A stretch of DNA of 64,000 nt from Ktedonobacter robiniae (lineage in GTDB: Bacteria; Chloroflexota; Ktedonobacteria; Ktedonobacterales; Ktedonobacteraceae): contig NZ_BNJG01000001.1 of NCBI RefSeq assembly GCF_016587375.1, positions 2,046,001-2,110,000 of the forward strand. Direction: 5' to 3'. Positions 46,678 through 57,825 of this stretch are shown here, piece by piece. Position 1 is the first letter of the stretch, and the number at the start of each line of letters is the position of its first letter. The notes beneath the pieces were generated by a model. It was given only the letters and a program-made list of their open reading frames with translations, had not been told where the DNA came from and ran no database searches. The position numbers and the translations under genes were made by a program.

Positions 46678-46731
46678 AAGCACAAAAGAGGAGTGGCCCT
46701 GGATCTCCAGGGCCACTCCTCTTTTGTGCTT
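46678..46731 (+). terminator. Perfect 25-bp hairpin after groEL
   Basis: Arms 46678-46702 and 46707-46731 are exact complements with a four-base loop, 20 bases past groEL. It sits 7 bases from the end of the minus-strand M48-like pseudogene, so it may end both transcripts. The stem carries CCCTGG/CCAGGG, like the terminators of the S53 genes. Confidence 0.8.
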
Positions 46732-46738
46732 AAGGGAG

Positions 46739-47946
46739 CTAATCATCCAGAGAGACAATTCCCTCAGGAGTAACAGTAGAAGTAATCTCACCCTTGATAA
46801 ACGTTTCAGCATGCTTTATGCGGTTTTTCGGGCTGCCTTTTCCCTGGCCATCAAATACCACCAATTCAGTATTGGCAAGATGAATCAGGATATCAGAAAA
46901 AGCAGCAATATTACCCGTAAGCTGTAAGGCACCTTCATCGACTTGAAGAATATTATCCCCCAGAGGCGTGAAAAATAGTTCTTCTTGAAAGAGAGCAATG
47001 CCCAACATAGAACTAAAAACAGAGGCACATTGGCAGATCCTTCCACGCCTTGAAGGAAAAACAAGGATCCGTAGGCCAGATTCGCCAAACCAAAAAGTAG
47101 CAAGAGGCATACAGATTCATAAAAGCAATTCATGACAAATGCCCGTATTGCTGTACTTCTTTTCCGATGACCTACAGCAACCGCTAAAAATGCCTCAAGC
47201 TCCTGGATGGGAAATATATATGCCATCTTCTGCGTTATGGCAACGTACGAACGACTTCCCCATCCCAACAGCATCATTTCCGCCCCTAACGTCTTGAAAG
47301 GACTGTCAATCACAATAATACCTGCAATTTTGGTCGAAGCTTGCGCAGTGAACTCGACTAATCGCTGTGGGAGTGGGCCTGTCTCTAGATGCCAGAATGA
47401 ATGGAAAGGCCATAATGACCAGGGAAGCAAACTACTGAGGCAAAAATTAAATATACCTAGAAGTAAAGCAACCTCTAGCCACCAGAGATTTGGTTGCAGA
47501 GCAGCCAGCAAATAAATAATCTCAACTAAAATAGCATTACCCACCACCAATACAAATTGACTCCAGACAATATCTAAAAAGCGTTTCCATACTGGCCGGT
47601 CCATACCATACAGATTAGGTAGTAAAGCTTTGTTAAACCAATCCGAAAGAACATAGCAGGCCGCAAAAATAAGGGCACAAATACCATAATAAAATAGAAC
47701 AAGCCAGGGAAACCAATCATGTACCGGCTCCCAGCTCAGGAAAGGAAAAGCCAGGCGACAAGCAGCGACAAACTGGAAAGGGAAAATAGGTTTCATCGAA
47801 AGGGGCAGTGGAATGGGCCAAAAATAAACAAAACCAATATAACCTCCTATACAGGCGCCAACAATACAACCCAGAACATTGCCTATGTTTACACGAGTTT
47901 TATAGTACGCCTTCACCCTTTGCTGACGCTCTTCATTAAGAAGCAT
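46739..47946 (-). pseudogene. M48-like (Ste24/HtpX) membrane protein, frameshifted and lacking HExxH
   Basis: The first piece (from ATG 47946, GAGGTG 4 bases upstream) has several TM segments and the M48 layout, including RLVEFTAQASTKIAGIIVID and QELEAFLAVAVGHRKR. The position of the zinc motif HEIGH reads VAVGH, so the first His and the Glu are missing. A second frame continues with MLGIALFQEELFFTPL and EGALQLTGNIAAFSDILIHL, which matches the usual C-terminal part. The frame change falls at a T5 run (plus-strand A at 47015-47019). The total length of 1208 bp fits one lost base. A decayed or non-proteolytic relative is likely. Confidence 0.65.
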
Positions 47947-48138
47947 TCTGCACCTCAATAACAGGCTAGTAGAGTAGACAAAACTATGAGTAAGATACGT
48001 TACGCATGCGTATATCTAATCTCATGCATTATAGAGGTTACAATGCCTGCTTGTCTATAAACAGCCCATCAAAATTCTCTTAAATGTGGTACTATGACGG
48101 GCGTATTGATCCAGTTCTAAGATAAGGAAACCACCGCT

Positions 48139-48918
48139 ATGCCTATCAATTTTCATGCCTCAAGCAATCGCAACTCTTACGCTGACCGCCATGCCGATGA
48201 CTCCTGGAAGCGCTTTGTCTCGGCGCTTGTGGAGATACCAGGGAAAGAGGTGGCCGATATCGCCTGTGGCGGCGGCATCTATAGCATCGCCTTCGCGGAG
48301 CTGGGTGCAGCCCATGTTACAGGCGTCGACTTCTCACAGGGGATGCTAGAGGCGGCACGTGCATTCAGCCGAGACTATCCCACTATCTCTTTCCAGGAGG
48401 GAAATGCGCTGGCGACCGGGTTGCCTTCTGCCAGTGTCGATGTCATTCTCGAGCGCGCTCTGACTCACCACCTCAAGATAGAAGAGCTGCCCATCGCCTT
48501 CGCGGAGGCCAGGCGTCTGCTTAAGCCAGGTGGCACCCTCTTGATCCAGAACCGCACCCCAAAGGATTGCCAACTTCCAGGGAGTGCCACCAATCCACGC
48601 GGCTATTTCTTCGAACGCTTCCCTCGCCTACTGGAGATTGAGATTGGCAGGCGGCCAGACAATGAAACTATACAAGGAGCACTAAAGCAGGCAGGCTTTA
48701 CACAGATCGGGGAGCATCACCTGCTTGAGCACAAGGAGATCTTCCCTGACTTCGAGGCCCTGGCGCAGAACATTCGCTCGCGCAAGGGCCGCTCCATCCT
48801 GCACGACCTCTCAGACGCGGAACTGGCCGAGCTGGTCGCGTACATGCGCGAGCGCTACCAGAGACACACAGGCCCCATCGAAGAGACCTGCTGGTGGACA
48901 GTCTGGAGCGCGAAGTAG
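48139..48918 (+). CDS. Class I SAM-dependent methyltransferase
   Basis: A 259-residue methyltransferase type 11 protein. Motif I is VADIACGGGIYSIAFAE (near 38-54), followed by VTGVDFSQGMLEAAR (acidic loop), SASVDVILERALTHH (motif II/III) and RRLLKPGGTLLIQNRT. The C-terminal third is helical with RSRKGRSILHDLSDAEL and ends EETCWWTVWSAK. AAGGAA lies 9 bases before the ATG. No partner gene is adjacent on its strand. The substrate is unknown. Confidence 0.85.
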   Translation: MPINFHASSNRNSYADRHADDSWKRFVSALVEIPGKEVADIACGGGIYSIAFAELGAAHVTGVDFSQGMLEAARAFSRDYPTISFQEGNALATGLPSASVDVILERALTHHLKIEELPIAFAEARRLLKPGGTLLIQNRTPKDCQLPGSATNPRGYFFERFPRLLEIEIGRRPDNETIQGALKQAGFTQIGEHHLLEHKEIFPDFEALAQNIRSRKGRSILHDLSDAELAELVAYMRERYQRHTGPIEETCWWTVWSAK

Positions 48919-48980
48919 CTAGAAACATCAATGGGGCAGAAGCTTATTCATCGGGCTTCTGCCCCAGCAAGCAAGACTTT

Positions 48981-50137
48981 TTATACTGCCTGCCAGACAC
49001 GTACCGTATTATCATAGCTAGCGGAGGCGATACGCGAGCCATCAGGCGACCAGGCAACGGTTGAGACCAGGCTGCGATGCTCAGTATATGTATAGGCAAG
49101 CTGTTGTTTAGCAACATTCCAGATTTGTACCTGCGCCTGGTCATTTGCTACTGCTATATATGCACTATCAGGGGACCAGGAGATGGTATGGGGATGTAAA
49201 CTAGAGAAGAGTGATGATCCAAAAGAAACGAGATTCGTCTGACACGTCAGCAGCACCTGACCTGTCTGCACATCCAATGCTTGTGGAGGTGTCGAGGCAG
49301 TGCCGACAGCAACCATCTTGTCATCAGGAGACCAGGCCGCAACATCAGGTTTGGAGCCAGCAAAGTAGTGAAGAGGTTCGCCAGTATGAGCATTCCAGAA
49401 TTGGAGAGAGTGGCCATCTTTAGCCGCAGCAGAAGCGATAGTATTCCCATCAGGGGACCAGGTAACGACTTTAGATAATTGTGGTTGAGTCAATAATGGG
49501 GCAGGATAGGAAAGGATTTTTTGCCGCGTGCTTACATCACAGATCTCCACACCACGGTTTCCTGCAATAGCCAGGTGACTACTGTCGGGCGACCAGGTAA
49601 GCTGATGAAATTGAGATTCGGATCTACCCTCATATGTTCCAAGAGATTTCCCCTCTGGGTATCCCAAAAGCTAACCCAGTCATTCCCTCCAGCGTCAGAC
49701 AATTCACAGATGGCAATCATTTTACCATCCGGTGACCAGGCCAGTGGGGCTGGCATAGCGCTAGATTGGTTGATGCTGAATGTTTCGTTTGGTTCTCCTG
49801 TCCTGGAGTTCCATACATAGAGTTGTGATGGCTTTCCTTTGCCTACTTGAGAGTAAATACCATTACTGGCGGAAATAATATAAGCACTATCTGGTGACCA
49901 AGCGATATCGTCAACTTGTTCTGTATGTTTCTGACAAACATACAAAGTCGTGCCGCGAGCCACTTTGGACGTGAGGGTTGTGGTTGGCTGAGACGTTGTG
50001 CCTGGCGTTGGTTGTAGCGTCGAAGTGTTCGTGCCGTCAAACGAACAGCCGGTCAACGCAGCTCCCATCAATCCTGCCAGCCCCAGGACTATCTGACGTC
50101 GCTCGAAGGTAAAGGTGCTTTTGCGTCCTTCAGGCAT
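48981..50137 (-). pseudogene. WD40-repeat lipoprotein, frameshifted
   Basis: The first frame gives RRQIVLGLAGLMGAALTGC, a signal with lipobox LTGC and a Tat-like double Arg, a Thr/Pro linker, then WD40 units (VDDIAWSPDSAYIISAS, PAPLAWSPDGKMIAICE). It then runs off into nonsense after DPNLNF. A second frame resumes with FHQLTWSPDSSHLAIAG and completes a seven-bladed set ending VAWSPDGSRIASASYDNTV. The shift falls at an AAA/TTT run (49608-49610); one extra T would join the frames, and the length of 1157 bp is one short of a multiple of three. It would be an extracytoplasmic beta-propeller. Confidence 0.75.
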
Positions 50138-50458
50138 AAATCTGCTTCCCCTTTGCAGGAAACCTATTCATTTTCAAGTGACACTTATTATACAAGAGCT
50201 TTGCTAGTCATAAATGTGGCGTATTTCACATTTTCACTGAGGCATCCGGTAAAAAGTGTAGGAACCATGCTGGCATGGCCTTGTCCCCATAGTATTTAAT
50301 CCCCTCCAGCGGGAGAGTCCAAGCAAGCATGGACCCCATAACTGGGTAGGAGATATGGTGTGCCCTGGCAGACGCAGTCTGCCAGGGCACACCATATCTC
50401 CTACCCAGGCGAGCGCCATAGGCGCGAGAAGTCACGCATGTGGCGCCACTTAAGGCAT
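50138..50458. other. Intergenic region with long hairpin
   Basis: About 320 bases. The left part contains scattered inverted words (CATGCTGGCATG near 50268) but no gene. The right part has the hairpin 50342-50408 and its GC-rich flank, followed by the end of the M32 peptidase gene. Confidence 0.5.
50342..50408 (-). terminator. Perfect 32-bp hairpin after the M32 peptidase
   Basis: Arms 50342-50373 and 50377-50408 are exact complements with loop GCA, 50 bases past the peptidase stop on the minus strand. The bases next to it (50409-50433) match those next to the hairpin at 11122-11188. Confidence 0.65.
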
Positions 50459-52003
50459 CTAGAGATTGTAGATGCCGGAGAACTTCTCGGTCAGGTAACG
50501 GACGAAGTACTGGGGGTCGGCCTCCTCGCCCACGACACGCTTGAGCAGGTCGGCAGGCTTGTAGGTCGCGCCATAGGCGTACATGTTTTCCTGCAACCAG
50601 CTCAGAACGAAGCGGGTATCGCCCTGCTCCAGGCGCGCATCGAAATCGGGGAAGACGCTGCGCAGCTTGGAGTAAATTTGGGCGCCATACAGGTTGCCCA
50701 GGGTGTAGGACGGGAAGTAGCCAAAGCCAGAGGACCAGTGGACATCCTGCAACACGCCCAGGGTATCGGTTGGCGGCTCAACGCTCAGGTACTCTTTGTA
50801 CTTGCTGTTCCAGATGCTGGGCAGCGACTCAACGGCGATATCGCCGTTGATCAGGGCGCGCTCGATCTCAAAACGAATGATGATGTGCAGGTTATAGGTG
50901 ACCTCGTCGGCCTCGGTGCGGATCAGGCTTGGCTCCACATGGTTAAGCGCGTGGGCAAAGGTTTTGGCATCCAGGTTCTGGAACTGCTCGGGGAAGGCGC
51001 GCTGGACCATGGGGAACTGGCCACGCCAGAAGGCCTCAGAGCGACCAATCCCATTCTCCCACAGGCGCGACTGCGACTCATGCACGCCCATTGAGGCACC
51101 ACTGGCCAGCGGGGTGCGCAACAGCGAGGGCGCACAGCCCTGCTCATAGACGGCGTGGCCACCCTCATGCAGGGAGGACATGATCGACCAGGGTAGATTC
51201 TTCTCGTCGTAGCGCGTGGTCAATCGCACATCGAGAGGCGAGCCAAAGCTGGTGGTAAAGGGGTGCGCGGAGACCGCCATCTGCCCACGATTAAAGTCAT
51301 AGCCCATGCTCTCTAGCAGGTGCTTATTCAGTTCTTGTTGCTTCTCGACAGGGAAGGTATTGGAGAGGCTACTGGTGTCGACCGTGTGGCCACTCTCCTG
51401 AATACGCTTGAGTATGGTGGCGCTGGCCTCGCGCACGGGAGCGAAGAGCACATCGACGCGGCTAGCAGTCAGACCCGGCTCGTAGAGATCGAGCAGGGCA
51501 TCATAGCGGCACTCCTGGTAGCCAAAGCGGTCCGCGACCTCGCGCTGAAACTCGACCGTGCGCTGGAGCCAGGGCGAGAAGCTGGCGAAGTCGTTGTTGT
51601 GGCGTGCCTTGACCCAGGCCTCGAAGCTCTTCACGCGCACGCGCTCCATCTCTTCAACCATCTCGCGTGGGAGCTTGGTCGACTGGTCATAGGAGCGACG
51701 CGCATGATACACCAGGCCACGATCAGCATCGGTATACTCCGGCTGCTTGACGACCTCTTCGAGCTGCAATACCAGCTCACCCAGGCGAGGATTGGTCAGG
51801 CGCTCGTGAATCAGTCCCTGCATGGTTGCCATCTGATGCGCACGCGCCTCGCCCGCCCCCTCTGGCATGCCCGTCTGCTGGTCCCAGTCGGCCAGGGCGG
51901 AGAAGGCCCCCAGGTCGGAGATAATATTCATATGCGTGAGCAGTTCGTTGATGTGTTCGTCGCTGCTCGTAAATTGAAGATTCTTCGGTTCTGTCACCGT
52001 CAC
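50459..52003 (-). CDS. M32 metallocarboxypeptidase (carboxypeptidase Taq family)
   Basis: A 514-residue zinc carboxypeptidase. The zinc site is SSLHEGGHAVYEQG (HEGGH near residue 278), with the downstream Glu in GVHESQSRLWEN. Other M32 signatures are AHPFTTSFGSPLDVRLTTRY, DADRGLVYHARRSYDQ and the region NLYGAQIY near the C-terminus. It is cytoplasmic and removes C-terminal residues from peptides. The start is GTG, with AGAGGA in the 15-base gap after the S9 peptidase gene, so the two are one operon. Confidence 0.93.
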   Translation of the reverse strand: MTVTEPKNLQFTSSDEHINELLTHMNIISDLGAFSALADWDQQTGMPEGAGEARAHQMATMQGLIHERLTNPRLGELVLQLEEVVKQPEYTDADRGLVYHARRSYDQSTKLPREMVEEMERVRVKSFEAWVKARHNNDFASFSPWLQRTVEFQREVADRFGYQECRYDALLDLYEPGLTASRVDVLFAPVREASATILKRIQESGHTVDTSSLSNTFPVEKQQELNKHLLESMGYDFNRGQMAVSAHPFTTSFGSPLDVRLTTRYDEKNLPWSIMSSLHEGGHAVYEQGCAPSLLRTPLASGASMGVHESQSRLWENGIGRSEAFWRGQFPMVQRAFPEQFQNLDAKTFAHALNHVEPSLIRTEADEVTYNLHIIIRFEIERALINGDIAVESLPSIWNSKYKEYLSVEPPTDTLGVLQDVHWSSGFGYFPSYTLGNLYGAQIYSKLRSVFPDFDARLEQGDTRFVLSWLQENMYAYGATYKPADLLKRVVGEEADPQYFVRYLTEKFSGIYNL

Positions 52004-52018
52004 GGTATGTCCTCTCTT

Positions 52019-53947
52019 CTATAAATTCTCTATCTCGACTGGCTCAACCTCGTCTGCAAGCGAGAAGCCAAAGATACGGGAGTAAAAGTATAGTTCGGCC
52101 TCCAGGGAACGTTTGATGTTCTCCGCCATGCGGAAGCCATGCTGCTCTCCCTCAAAGGGGAGATAGGCCACGGGAATTTTCTTGGCGCGCAGGGCTTCAA
52201 CCATGACCTCGGCCTGGCTGGGAGGTACGATCTTATCTTCAAGACCCTGGAAGAAGATAATCGGACGAGCAAGCCGGTCTACGTAGGTCATGGGCGAACG
52301 CTCAACATAGAGCTGCTTGGCCTCGGGATAGGGACCAACCAGGCCAAAGAGGTAGCGCGATTCAAACTTATGTGTGTCATGCACAAAGGTCGTGAGATCG
52401 CTAACGCCAAAGTGACTGGCCCCGGCGGCAAAGATGTCGCCGAACGAGAGGGCACACAGGGTTGTATACCCGCCCGCGCTCCCGCCATGAATGAGCAGGC
52501 GCTTGCCATCGGCCAACGAGCGTTCAACCAGGTAGCGCGCGCCATTGGCGCAGTCATCAACATCTACAACGCCCCACTGGCCCCTCAGGCGCTCACGATA
52601 GGCTCGACCATACCCAGTACTGCCACCATAATTGACGTCCAGGAGCGCAAAGCCCCGGCTGGTCCAGAAGAGGCGGCCCAGGTTGAACACGCTTGATGTT
52701 GAGCTGGTCGGGCCACCATGAATTTCCACAATCAACGGTGGGAGCTCGCCCTCCGGAGCCTGGAACTCAGGATTCGTTGGCGGATAGTAATAGGCATACG
52801 CCGTCTGACCATTGGTAGTGGGAAACTCGATTGGCTGGGGTAAGGCGAAGTAGCGCTCGTCGAGCGCAACAGCTTCAGCGGCACGTAGGGCCTCAAGTTT
52901 CTTGTTGGCGAGATCATACTGCACAATCGCCGGGCGCTGGGTCGGTGAGCCAGCAGTGAAGACGACGCGCTCAGAAGAGATGGCGGGCGGCCCCAGCGAG
53001 GTATAGGGCGTCTCTATCTCCGTTAATACACCGGTCTTCAGGTTGATACTTCCCAGGTGGTCGCCGTTCTGGCCATAGATGCATACCAGGCGCTCAGCCG
53101 AAACAAAGCCATAGGTGCTTGTACCAAAGACCCATTGCGGACGCCCAAACTCGGCCTCCATCGGGCAAACGGCCTCGATGGATTCGCCCTTCAGGCGGTA
53201 GAGGTTCCACCAACCGCTGCGATCAGAGACGAAGTAGAGCGTGCCATCAGGCGACCAGGTGGGCTGAAAAATCGACTCGCTCGCTCCCCCAGCGACATAT
53301 TGGGCGTAGCTCACAAAGCCGTTGGCATCCAGTTCGCCAACCCAGAGTTCGGTGCCATCCCAGGGCATGTTGGGATGATTCCAGGTCAGCCAGCAGAGGC
53401 GTGTCTTATCGGGACTCAGGCGTGGTGTGGAGTAGAAATCATTGCCCGCGACCAGTGTATGAACCGATCCGCTTCCGTCCAGAGCAATGCTCACCAGAGT
53501 ATTGACGGCCTCGCGCTGTGTATTGGTATGGTCCTCACAGACACAGAGCAGGCGCTGGCGCTGCCCATCAATAACCAGGTCGGCATAGCGCTTATTGCCG
53601 GCCTCAGTTAGCGGCTCTGGCTCTCCACCAAGAGGCTGACGGTAGAGGCGCTGATCGCTAAAATTCGCGAAATACACTGTATTTTCGTGAACTATATAAT
53701 CGCCGCCGCCATATTCGTGGACCCGCGTGCGGGCGTTAAACGGAGCTGGTGTGATATCCTGCGTCACACCATCGGCTCCCTGGCACACGATTACACCACG
53801 CCCACCTTCTTCGGGGCGCACTTCCAGCCAGTAGGTATCCTGGCCCTGGACCTGCACCTGTCCCCGCCTGACCGCTTTAGCGACAATCATATCGGTCGTG
53901 ATAGGAGATGCCCAGGCACCATAGGGGGCAATTTGTGGTTTTGTCAT
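52019..53947 (-). CDS. S9 family prolyl-oligopeptidase-like peptidase
   Basis: A 642-residue enzyme with an N-terminal beta-propeller (SPDKTRLCWL, FQPTWSPDGTLYFVSDRSGWW) and a C-terminal alpha/beta-hydrolase domain. The nucleophile is in LLIHGGSAGGYTTL, the Asp in GLEDKIVPPSQAEVM and the His in EGEQHGFRMAEN, so the triad is complete. It resembles dipeptidyl/acylaminoacyl peptidases and would act on oligopeptides in the cytoplasm. ATG at 53947 follows GGAGAAG by 10 bases; the open frame extends to 53995. It is upstream of, and co-transcribed with, the M32 carboxypeptidase. Confidence 0.9.
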   Translation of the reverse strand: MTKPQIAPYGAWASPITTDMIVAKAVRRGQVQVQGQDTYWLEVRPEEGGRGVIVCQGADGVTQDITPAPFNARTRVHEYGGGDYIVHENTVYFANFSDQRLYRQPLGGEPEPLTEAGNKRYADLVIDGQRQRLLCVCEDHTNTQREAVNTLVSIALDGSGSVHTLVAGNDFYSTPRLSPDKTRLCWLTWNHPNMPWDGTELWVGELDANGFVSYAQYVAGGASESIFQPTWSPDGTLYFVSDRSGWWNLYRLKGESIEAVCPMEAEFGRPQWVFGTSTYGFVSAERLVCIYGQNGDHLGSINLKTGVLTEIETPYTSLGPPAISSERVVFTAGSPTQRPAIVQYDLANKKLEALRAAEAVALDERYFALPQPIEFPTTNGQTAYAYYYPPTNPEFQAPEGELPPLIVEIHGGPTSSTSSVFNLGRLFWTSRGFALLDVNYGGSTGYGRAYRERLRGQWGVVDVDDCANGARYLVERSLADGKRLLIHGGSAGGYTTLCALSFGDIFAAGASHFGVSDLTTFVHDTHKFESRYLFGLVGPYPEAKQLYVERSPMTYVDRLARPIIFFQGLEDKIVPPSQAEVMVEALRAKKIPVAYLPFEGEQHGFRMAENIKRSLEAELYFYSRIFGFSLADEVEPVEIENL

Positions 53948-54045
53948 GATGTGTATTCTTCTCCAAATATATTCTTCCCTGCTATATACTAGCACATTGC
54001 CATATGGGCCAACTACTTTTCAATGTTCTCCTGAGGCGGGTATAG

Positions 54046-54118
54046 ATAACATTTGAGATAGATGGTGCGCCCTGGCAATCGAAGGTTGCCAGGGCGCACC
54101 ATCTATCTCAAATGTTAT
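54046..54118 (-). terminator. 33-bp perfect hairpin touching the STAND gene stop
   Basis: Arms 54046-54078 and 54086-54118 are exact complements, with two more inner pairs and loop GAA. The right arm begins inside the stop codon of the STAND gene. Confidence 0.75.
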
Positions 54119-57100
54119 TACTCCTCCACGGCTCCAAGGGCGCGGAGCATGGCACGCTGGGCGGATGAGATGCCAGTCACACCGCGAATATTCATGCGCT
54201 CGTATGGGCGCTCCCGGCGGAGCGTTTTGAAGCACTCGCCATTCTGCACGTCCCAGAGGCGAATGGTACCATCATAGCTCCCGCTGGCAACCATATGCCC
54301 CTGAGGGTGAAAGGCCACGGCATAGATGCGCTTGTTATGCTCGCTTCCCGTCCAGAGCAGGCGCCCGCTTGCGACGTCCCACAATCTGACGCTATTGTCA
54401 TCCCCACCGCTGGTCAGGCAGCTCCCATCGGGGCTGAAGGCGACCGACCAGATCCAGTTGATATGACCCTTAAAGATGCGTACACATTTGCCGGTCGCTA
54501 GTTCCCAGAGCCGGATTGTACTATCATCGCTACAGCTTGCCAGCACCAGGCCATCCGGGCTAAAGGTGACGGAGCGCACACGCCGCTCGTGCCCATGCAG
54601 CTCTCTCAGGCATTCACCCGTCTCCTTGTGCCAGAGGCGCACGACGTTGTCCTCACCCCCACTGGCAATCGTATGGCCGTCCGGGCTGAAGGCGACCGAC
54701 CACAGGCGGCTCTGCCGATGCTGTAAGATGCGTATGCAGAGACCGGTGTTGACTTGCCAGAGGCGCACAGTCTGATCATCGCTACCACTCACTAGCTGCG
54801 TACCGTCTGGGCTGAAATCGACGGCGCGCACCCAGTTCTCATGCCCTCCCAGGGTACGTAGACAGTATCCAGTATTCACGTCCCAGAGGCGAATGGTCTG
54901 GTCATCACTGCCACTGGCGACAATATTGCCATGAGGACTGTAGGCCACAGCATAGATCCAGGTGCTATGGCCTTGCAGAGTCTTGATGCTCTGGCCACTT
55001 GCCACATCCCAGAGGCGCACGGCGCGATCATCACTACCACTTAAGAGGCGTGTGCCATCCGGGCTAAAGCGCACCGAGCGCACACGGCTACTATGACCCT
55101 GGAGCGTTTTAAAACACTGGCCGTCCTCGCAGTTCCACATGCGAATGGTCTGGTCATCGCTGCCACTGACGATGACGCGGTTGTCAAAGCTATATGCCAG
55201 TGCCCAGACACGATTATGGTGCCCCCTGAGTGTGGAGAGGCACGTCCCGCTAGCGACATCCCAGATACGGATAGAGCGGTCCTCGCTACCACTGGCAAGC
55301 TGCTTACTATCATAGCTAAAGCGCACAGGCCAGATGCGCCCGGTATGTCCCTGTAGGTTTTGTACACACTCACCGCTTTGTAGATCCCACAGGCATATTA
55401 TCTGGTCCTCACTTCCGCTCGCCAGGTAACGCCCATCGGGGCTGAAGGTCACAGAGTGCACACGCCCGCTATGTCCCTTGAGCACACGCACGCACGCGCC
55501 ACTCTCCACATTCCAGACACGCACAGAAAAATCGCTGCTCCCACTGGCAACATAGGCTCCATCCGGGCTATAAGCCACAGACCAGATGCGGCTCTCATGC
55601 CCGCGAAAGATGCGCAGACACTCGCCCTTCTCCAGGTCCCAGAGCATCAAGGTCATATCATCACTACCGCTGATCGCCCGGTCGCCTGCGGGTGCGAAGG
55701 CGATTGAACGAATGCGGTTGGTATGACCCACCAGGGTCTTCAAGCACTGTGTAGTCCTGGTATCCCAGAGGCGAATGAATTGATCATCGCTGCCGCTGAT
55801 CACACGCTTGCCATCGTAGCGAATATCGACCGCGCGCACCCAGTCAGTATGCCCCTGACAGATGCCCTGCGGCGCACCCGTATGCGCGTTCCACAATCTG
55901 ACGTCGCCATTAGCAGTTCCCGCCGCCAGGCGCTCCCCATCGTTGCTGAGGGCCACTGAGAGGATACTACCAAAGGTATCACTAAAGACACAGCGCTCCA
56001 ACTGGGCATTGGAAAAGTCAACCTCGGGGAGCGAGACATCTTGCAGATAGGCGTTCCAAACTACCAAGTTAGAGAAGTCATAGCCACGCAGGTCAATCTT
56101 AAGCTGGACCAGCAGGTTGAGAATATTCCCCGCCACATATTCAGGCGTTTGCGGGCGCTGTAGCTGGAGATTGCGCAGCATCGTCTTCAGCCGCGCCCCA
56201 CACTCCACCATTCCCAGGCGCGTGAGGAGTTGAAGCGCGATTGGCTCCAGAAAGAGGCGCACCTGGTTGTTACGGATATGGTCCTTGGCCTCGGCCCGCA
56301 CCAGGGCGTGGCTGGTGAGGAGCGCGTATTCATCTTGCTCAATCTCACGACAGAAGCTGCTCACCAGGGCATCGGTCACATACTCCATGATGACAGGCTG
56401 GAGGCCGAAGCGTGCGCCACTGCTATTCTCAATCATAGAGCGCCGGCGTAGAGAATCAAGGGCAGCAAGGAGCATACGACGCGGAACGGGACGCACAATC
56501 TCTTTGGAAATATCATTCAGAGAGACCGGCTCGCAGGCCAGCGCCAGCCAGTAAATCATCTCGCGTTCCTCGTCTGAGAGGCGATGAAACTGTTTATCAA
56601 TGAGGTCATAGACATCGCCAATCACCATGCCACGCTCGGCGAGAAACTCTGCGATATCTCCACCAAAGACCTCGCGGATGGGCGCGGCGACCAGTTTGAG
56701 CGCCAGGGGGTTTCCAGCATAGCTCTGGATCAGCCGGGAAAAGTCCTCCTCGCTGCCAAGGAGCTCGCGTTCTTGAAGGATCATACGTCCCTCATCCAGG
56801 CCAAAACCGGATAGATGAAGCACCTGTCGCCGGGGATGATTCCAGAACTCTACCTCCTGGGGCAACTCACGACTCGTCAGCACCAGGCTACTCATATGCT
56901 CGCTATTGCCAACATATTCAATAAACTCGCCATATCCCTCGTAGCCCGGGCGATAGCTTCCTACACTCTGGCCGCTCGCCAGAATGGTCTCCATATTATC
57001 CAGGATCAAGAGGCAGCGATGGGCACGTAAATATGAACCAAGCTGTTTAATCAGATCACCAACGTCATCTGGCAGCTCTACCTGTTCCAGGCCAGAGAGA

Positions 57101-57777
57101 AAGCGGATACAGTCTACGAGAAATTCTTCTAGTGGTAGTGCATTTTGGAGTGTCCGCCAATAGACAAAATCAAAGGTCTCTTTCAGGCGTTCCTTAAGCA
57201 TAGAGGTTAGCGTTGTCTTGCCAACTCCACCAATGCCCAGGATCGCCGCAATACGACAGTGATCCTGTGCTAACCACTGTTCCAGGGTTGCCAGTTCCTG
57301 GTTACGTCCATAGAAGTTTGTGATACGGGGCGCTTCACTGGTCTGCTCCTGCGCGCGAGCAGCTTCTAGTACCGTGGCCTGCTCGCTTACATCTAGATGC
57401 GCGGCCCGCTTATGATTGGGCGTCTCCAGTTCCTCTTCACCAGGCTCAGTTCCATGCCTTTGCATCTCCATATCTGGATGTAGCACACTACTGCCAATGC
57501 CAGCCGTGACAGGCTGGGCTACGATCACAGGTTTGCCGATCTGCTCCAGAAGCGTTCCTCTCGCAAGTGCTAACGCCTGTTCATATGCCAGGAGTAGTTC
57601 TTGCGAAGGGCGGCCATACCCATTTTCAACTGCGGAGAGTCGGCTTTTGGTGTAGCCTATCTGACGCGCCATATCAGAGAGGCGAATGCCCTTCTCCTGG
57701 CGTGCCAGGCGCATCCTGGCCCCTACCGAGGTTGCCTCCCCATTCTCAAGTTCGATATGCTTTTCTTTTCGACCCAT
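54118..57777 (-). CDS. STAND NTPase: XRE HTH, NB-ARC and 14 WD40 repeats
   Basis: A 1219-residue protein. An XRE helix-turn-helix lies near 20-70 ([35 protein letters not shown]). The NB-ARC NTPase begins near 150 with [19 protein letters not shown] (P-loop) and has [12 protein letters not shown] (Walker B) and [10 protein letters not shown] helical linker follows, and from about 590 there are 14 WD40 units of 42 residues, enough for two seven-bladed propellers. Such proteins act as ligand-sensing switches in regulation or defence; here the HTH points to DNA binding. ATG 57777 has GAGGAGG 8 bases upstream. It is divergent from a sigma-like gene across a repeat-bearing promoter region. Confidence 0.9.
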   Translation of the reverse strand: MGRKEKHIELENGEATSVGARMRLARQEKGIRLSDMARQIGYTKSRLSAVENGYGRPSQELLLAYEQALALARGTLLEQIGKPVIVAQPVTAGIGSSVLHPDMEMQRHGTEPGEEELETPNHKRAAHLDVSEQATVLEAARAQEQTSEAPRITNFYGRNQELATLEQWLAQDHCRIAAILGIGGVGKTTLTSMLKERLKETFDFVYWRTLQNALPLEEFLVDCIRFLSGLEQVELPDDVGDLIKQLGSYLRAHRCLLILDNMETILASGQSVGSYRPGYEGYGEFIEYVGNSEHMSSLVLTSRELPQEVEFWNHPRRQVLHLSGFGLDEGRMILQERELLGSEEDFSRLIQSYAGNPLALKLVAAPIREVFGGDIAEFLAERGMVIGDVYDLIDKQFHRLSDEEREMIYWLALACEPVSLNDISKEIVRPVPRRMLLAALDSLRRRSMIENSSGARFGLQPVIMEYVTDALVSSFCREIEQDEYALLTSHALVRAEAKDHIRNNQVRLFLEPIALQLLTRLGMVECGARLKTMLRNLQLQRPQTPEYVAGNILNLLVQLKIDLRGYDFSNLVVWNAYLQDVSLPEVDFSNAQLERCVFSDTFGSILSVALSNDGERLAAGTANGDVRLWNAHTGAPQGICQGHTDWVRAVDIRYDGKRVISGSDDQFIRLWDTRTTQCLKTLVGHTNRIRSIAFAPAGDRAISGSDDMTLMLWDLEKGECLRIFRGHESRIWSVAYSPDGAYVASGSSDFSVRVWNVESGACVRVLKGHSGRVHSVTFSPDGRYLASGSEDQIICLWDLQSGECVQNLQGHTGRIWPVRFSYDSKQLASGSEDRSIRIWDVASGTCLSTLRGHHNRVWALAYSFDNRVIVSGSDDQTIRMWNCEDGQCFKTLQGHSSRVRSVRFSPDGTRLLSGSDDRAVRLWDVASGQSIKTLQGHSTWIYAVAYSPHGNIVASGSDDQTIRLWDVNTGYCLRTLGGHENWVRAVDFSPDGTQLVSGSDDQTVRLWQVNTGLCIRILQHRQSRLWSVAFSPDGHTIASGGEDNVVRLWHKETGECLRELHGHERRVRSVTFSPDGLVLASCSDDSTIRLWELATGKCVRIFKGHINWIWSVAFSPDGSCLTSGGDDNSVRLWDVASGRLLWTGSEHNKRIYAVAFHPQGHMVASGSYDGTIRLWDVQNGECFKTLRRERPYERMNIRGVTGISSAQRAMLRALGAVEE

Positions 57778-57825
57778 CGCGTTTTCCTCCTCTTTCACAG
57801 TATAACGCAAAAAGAGTAAGAACAA

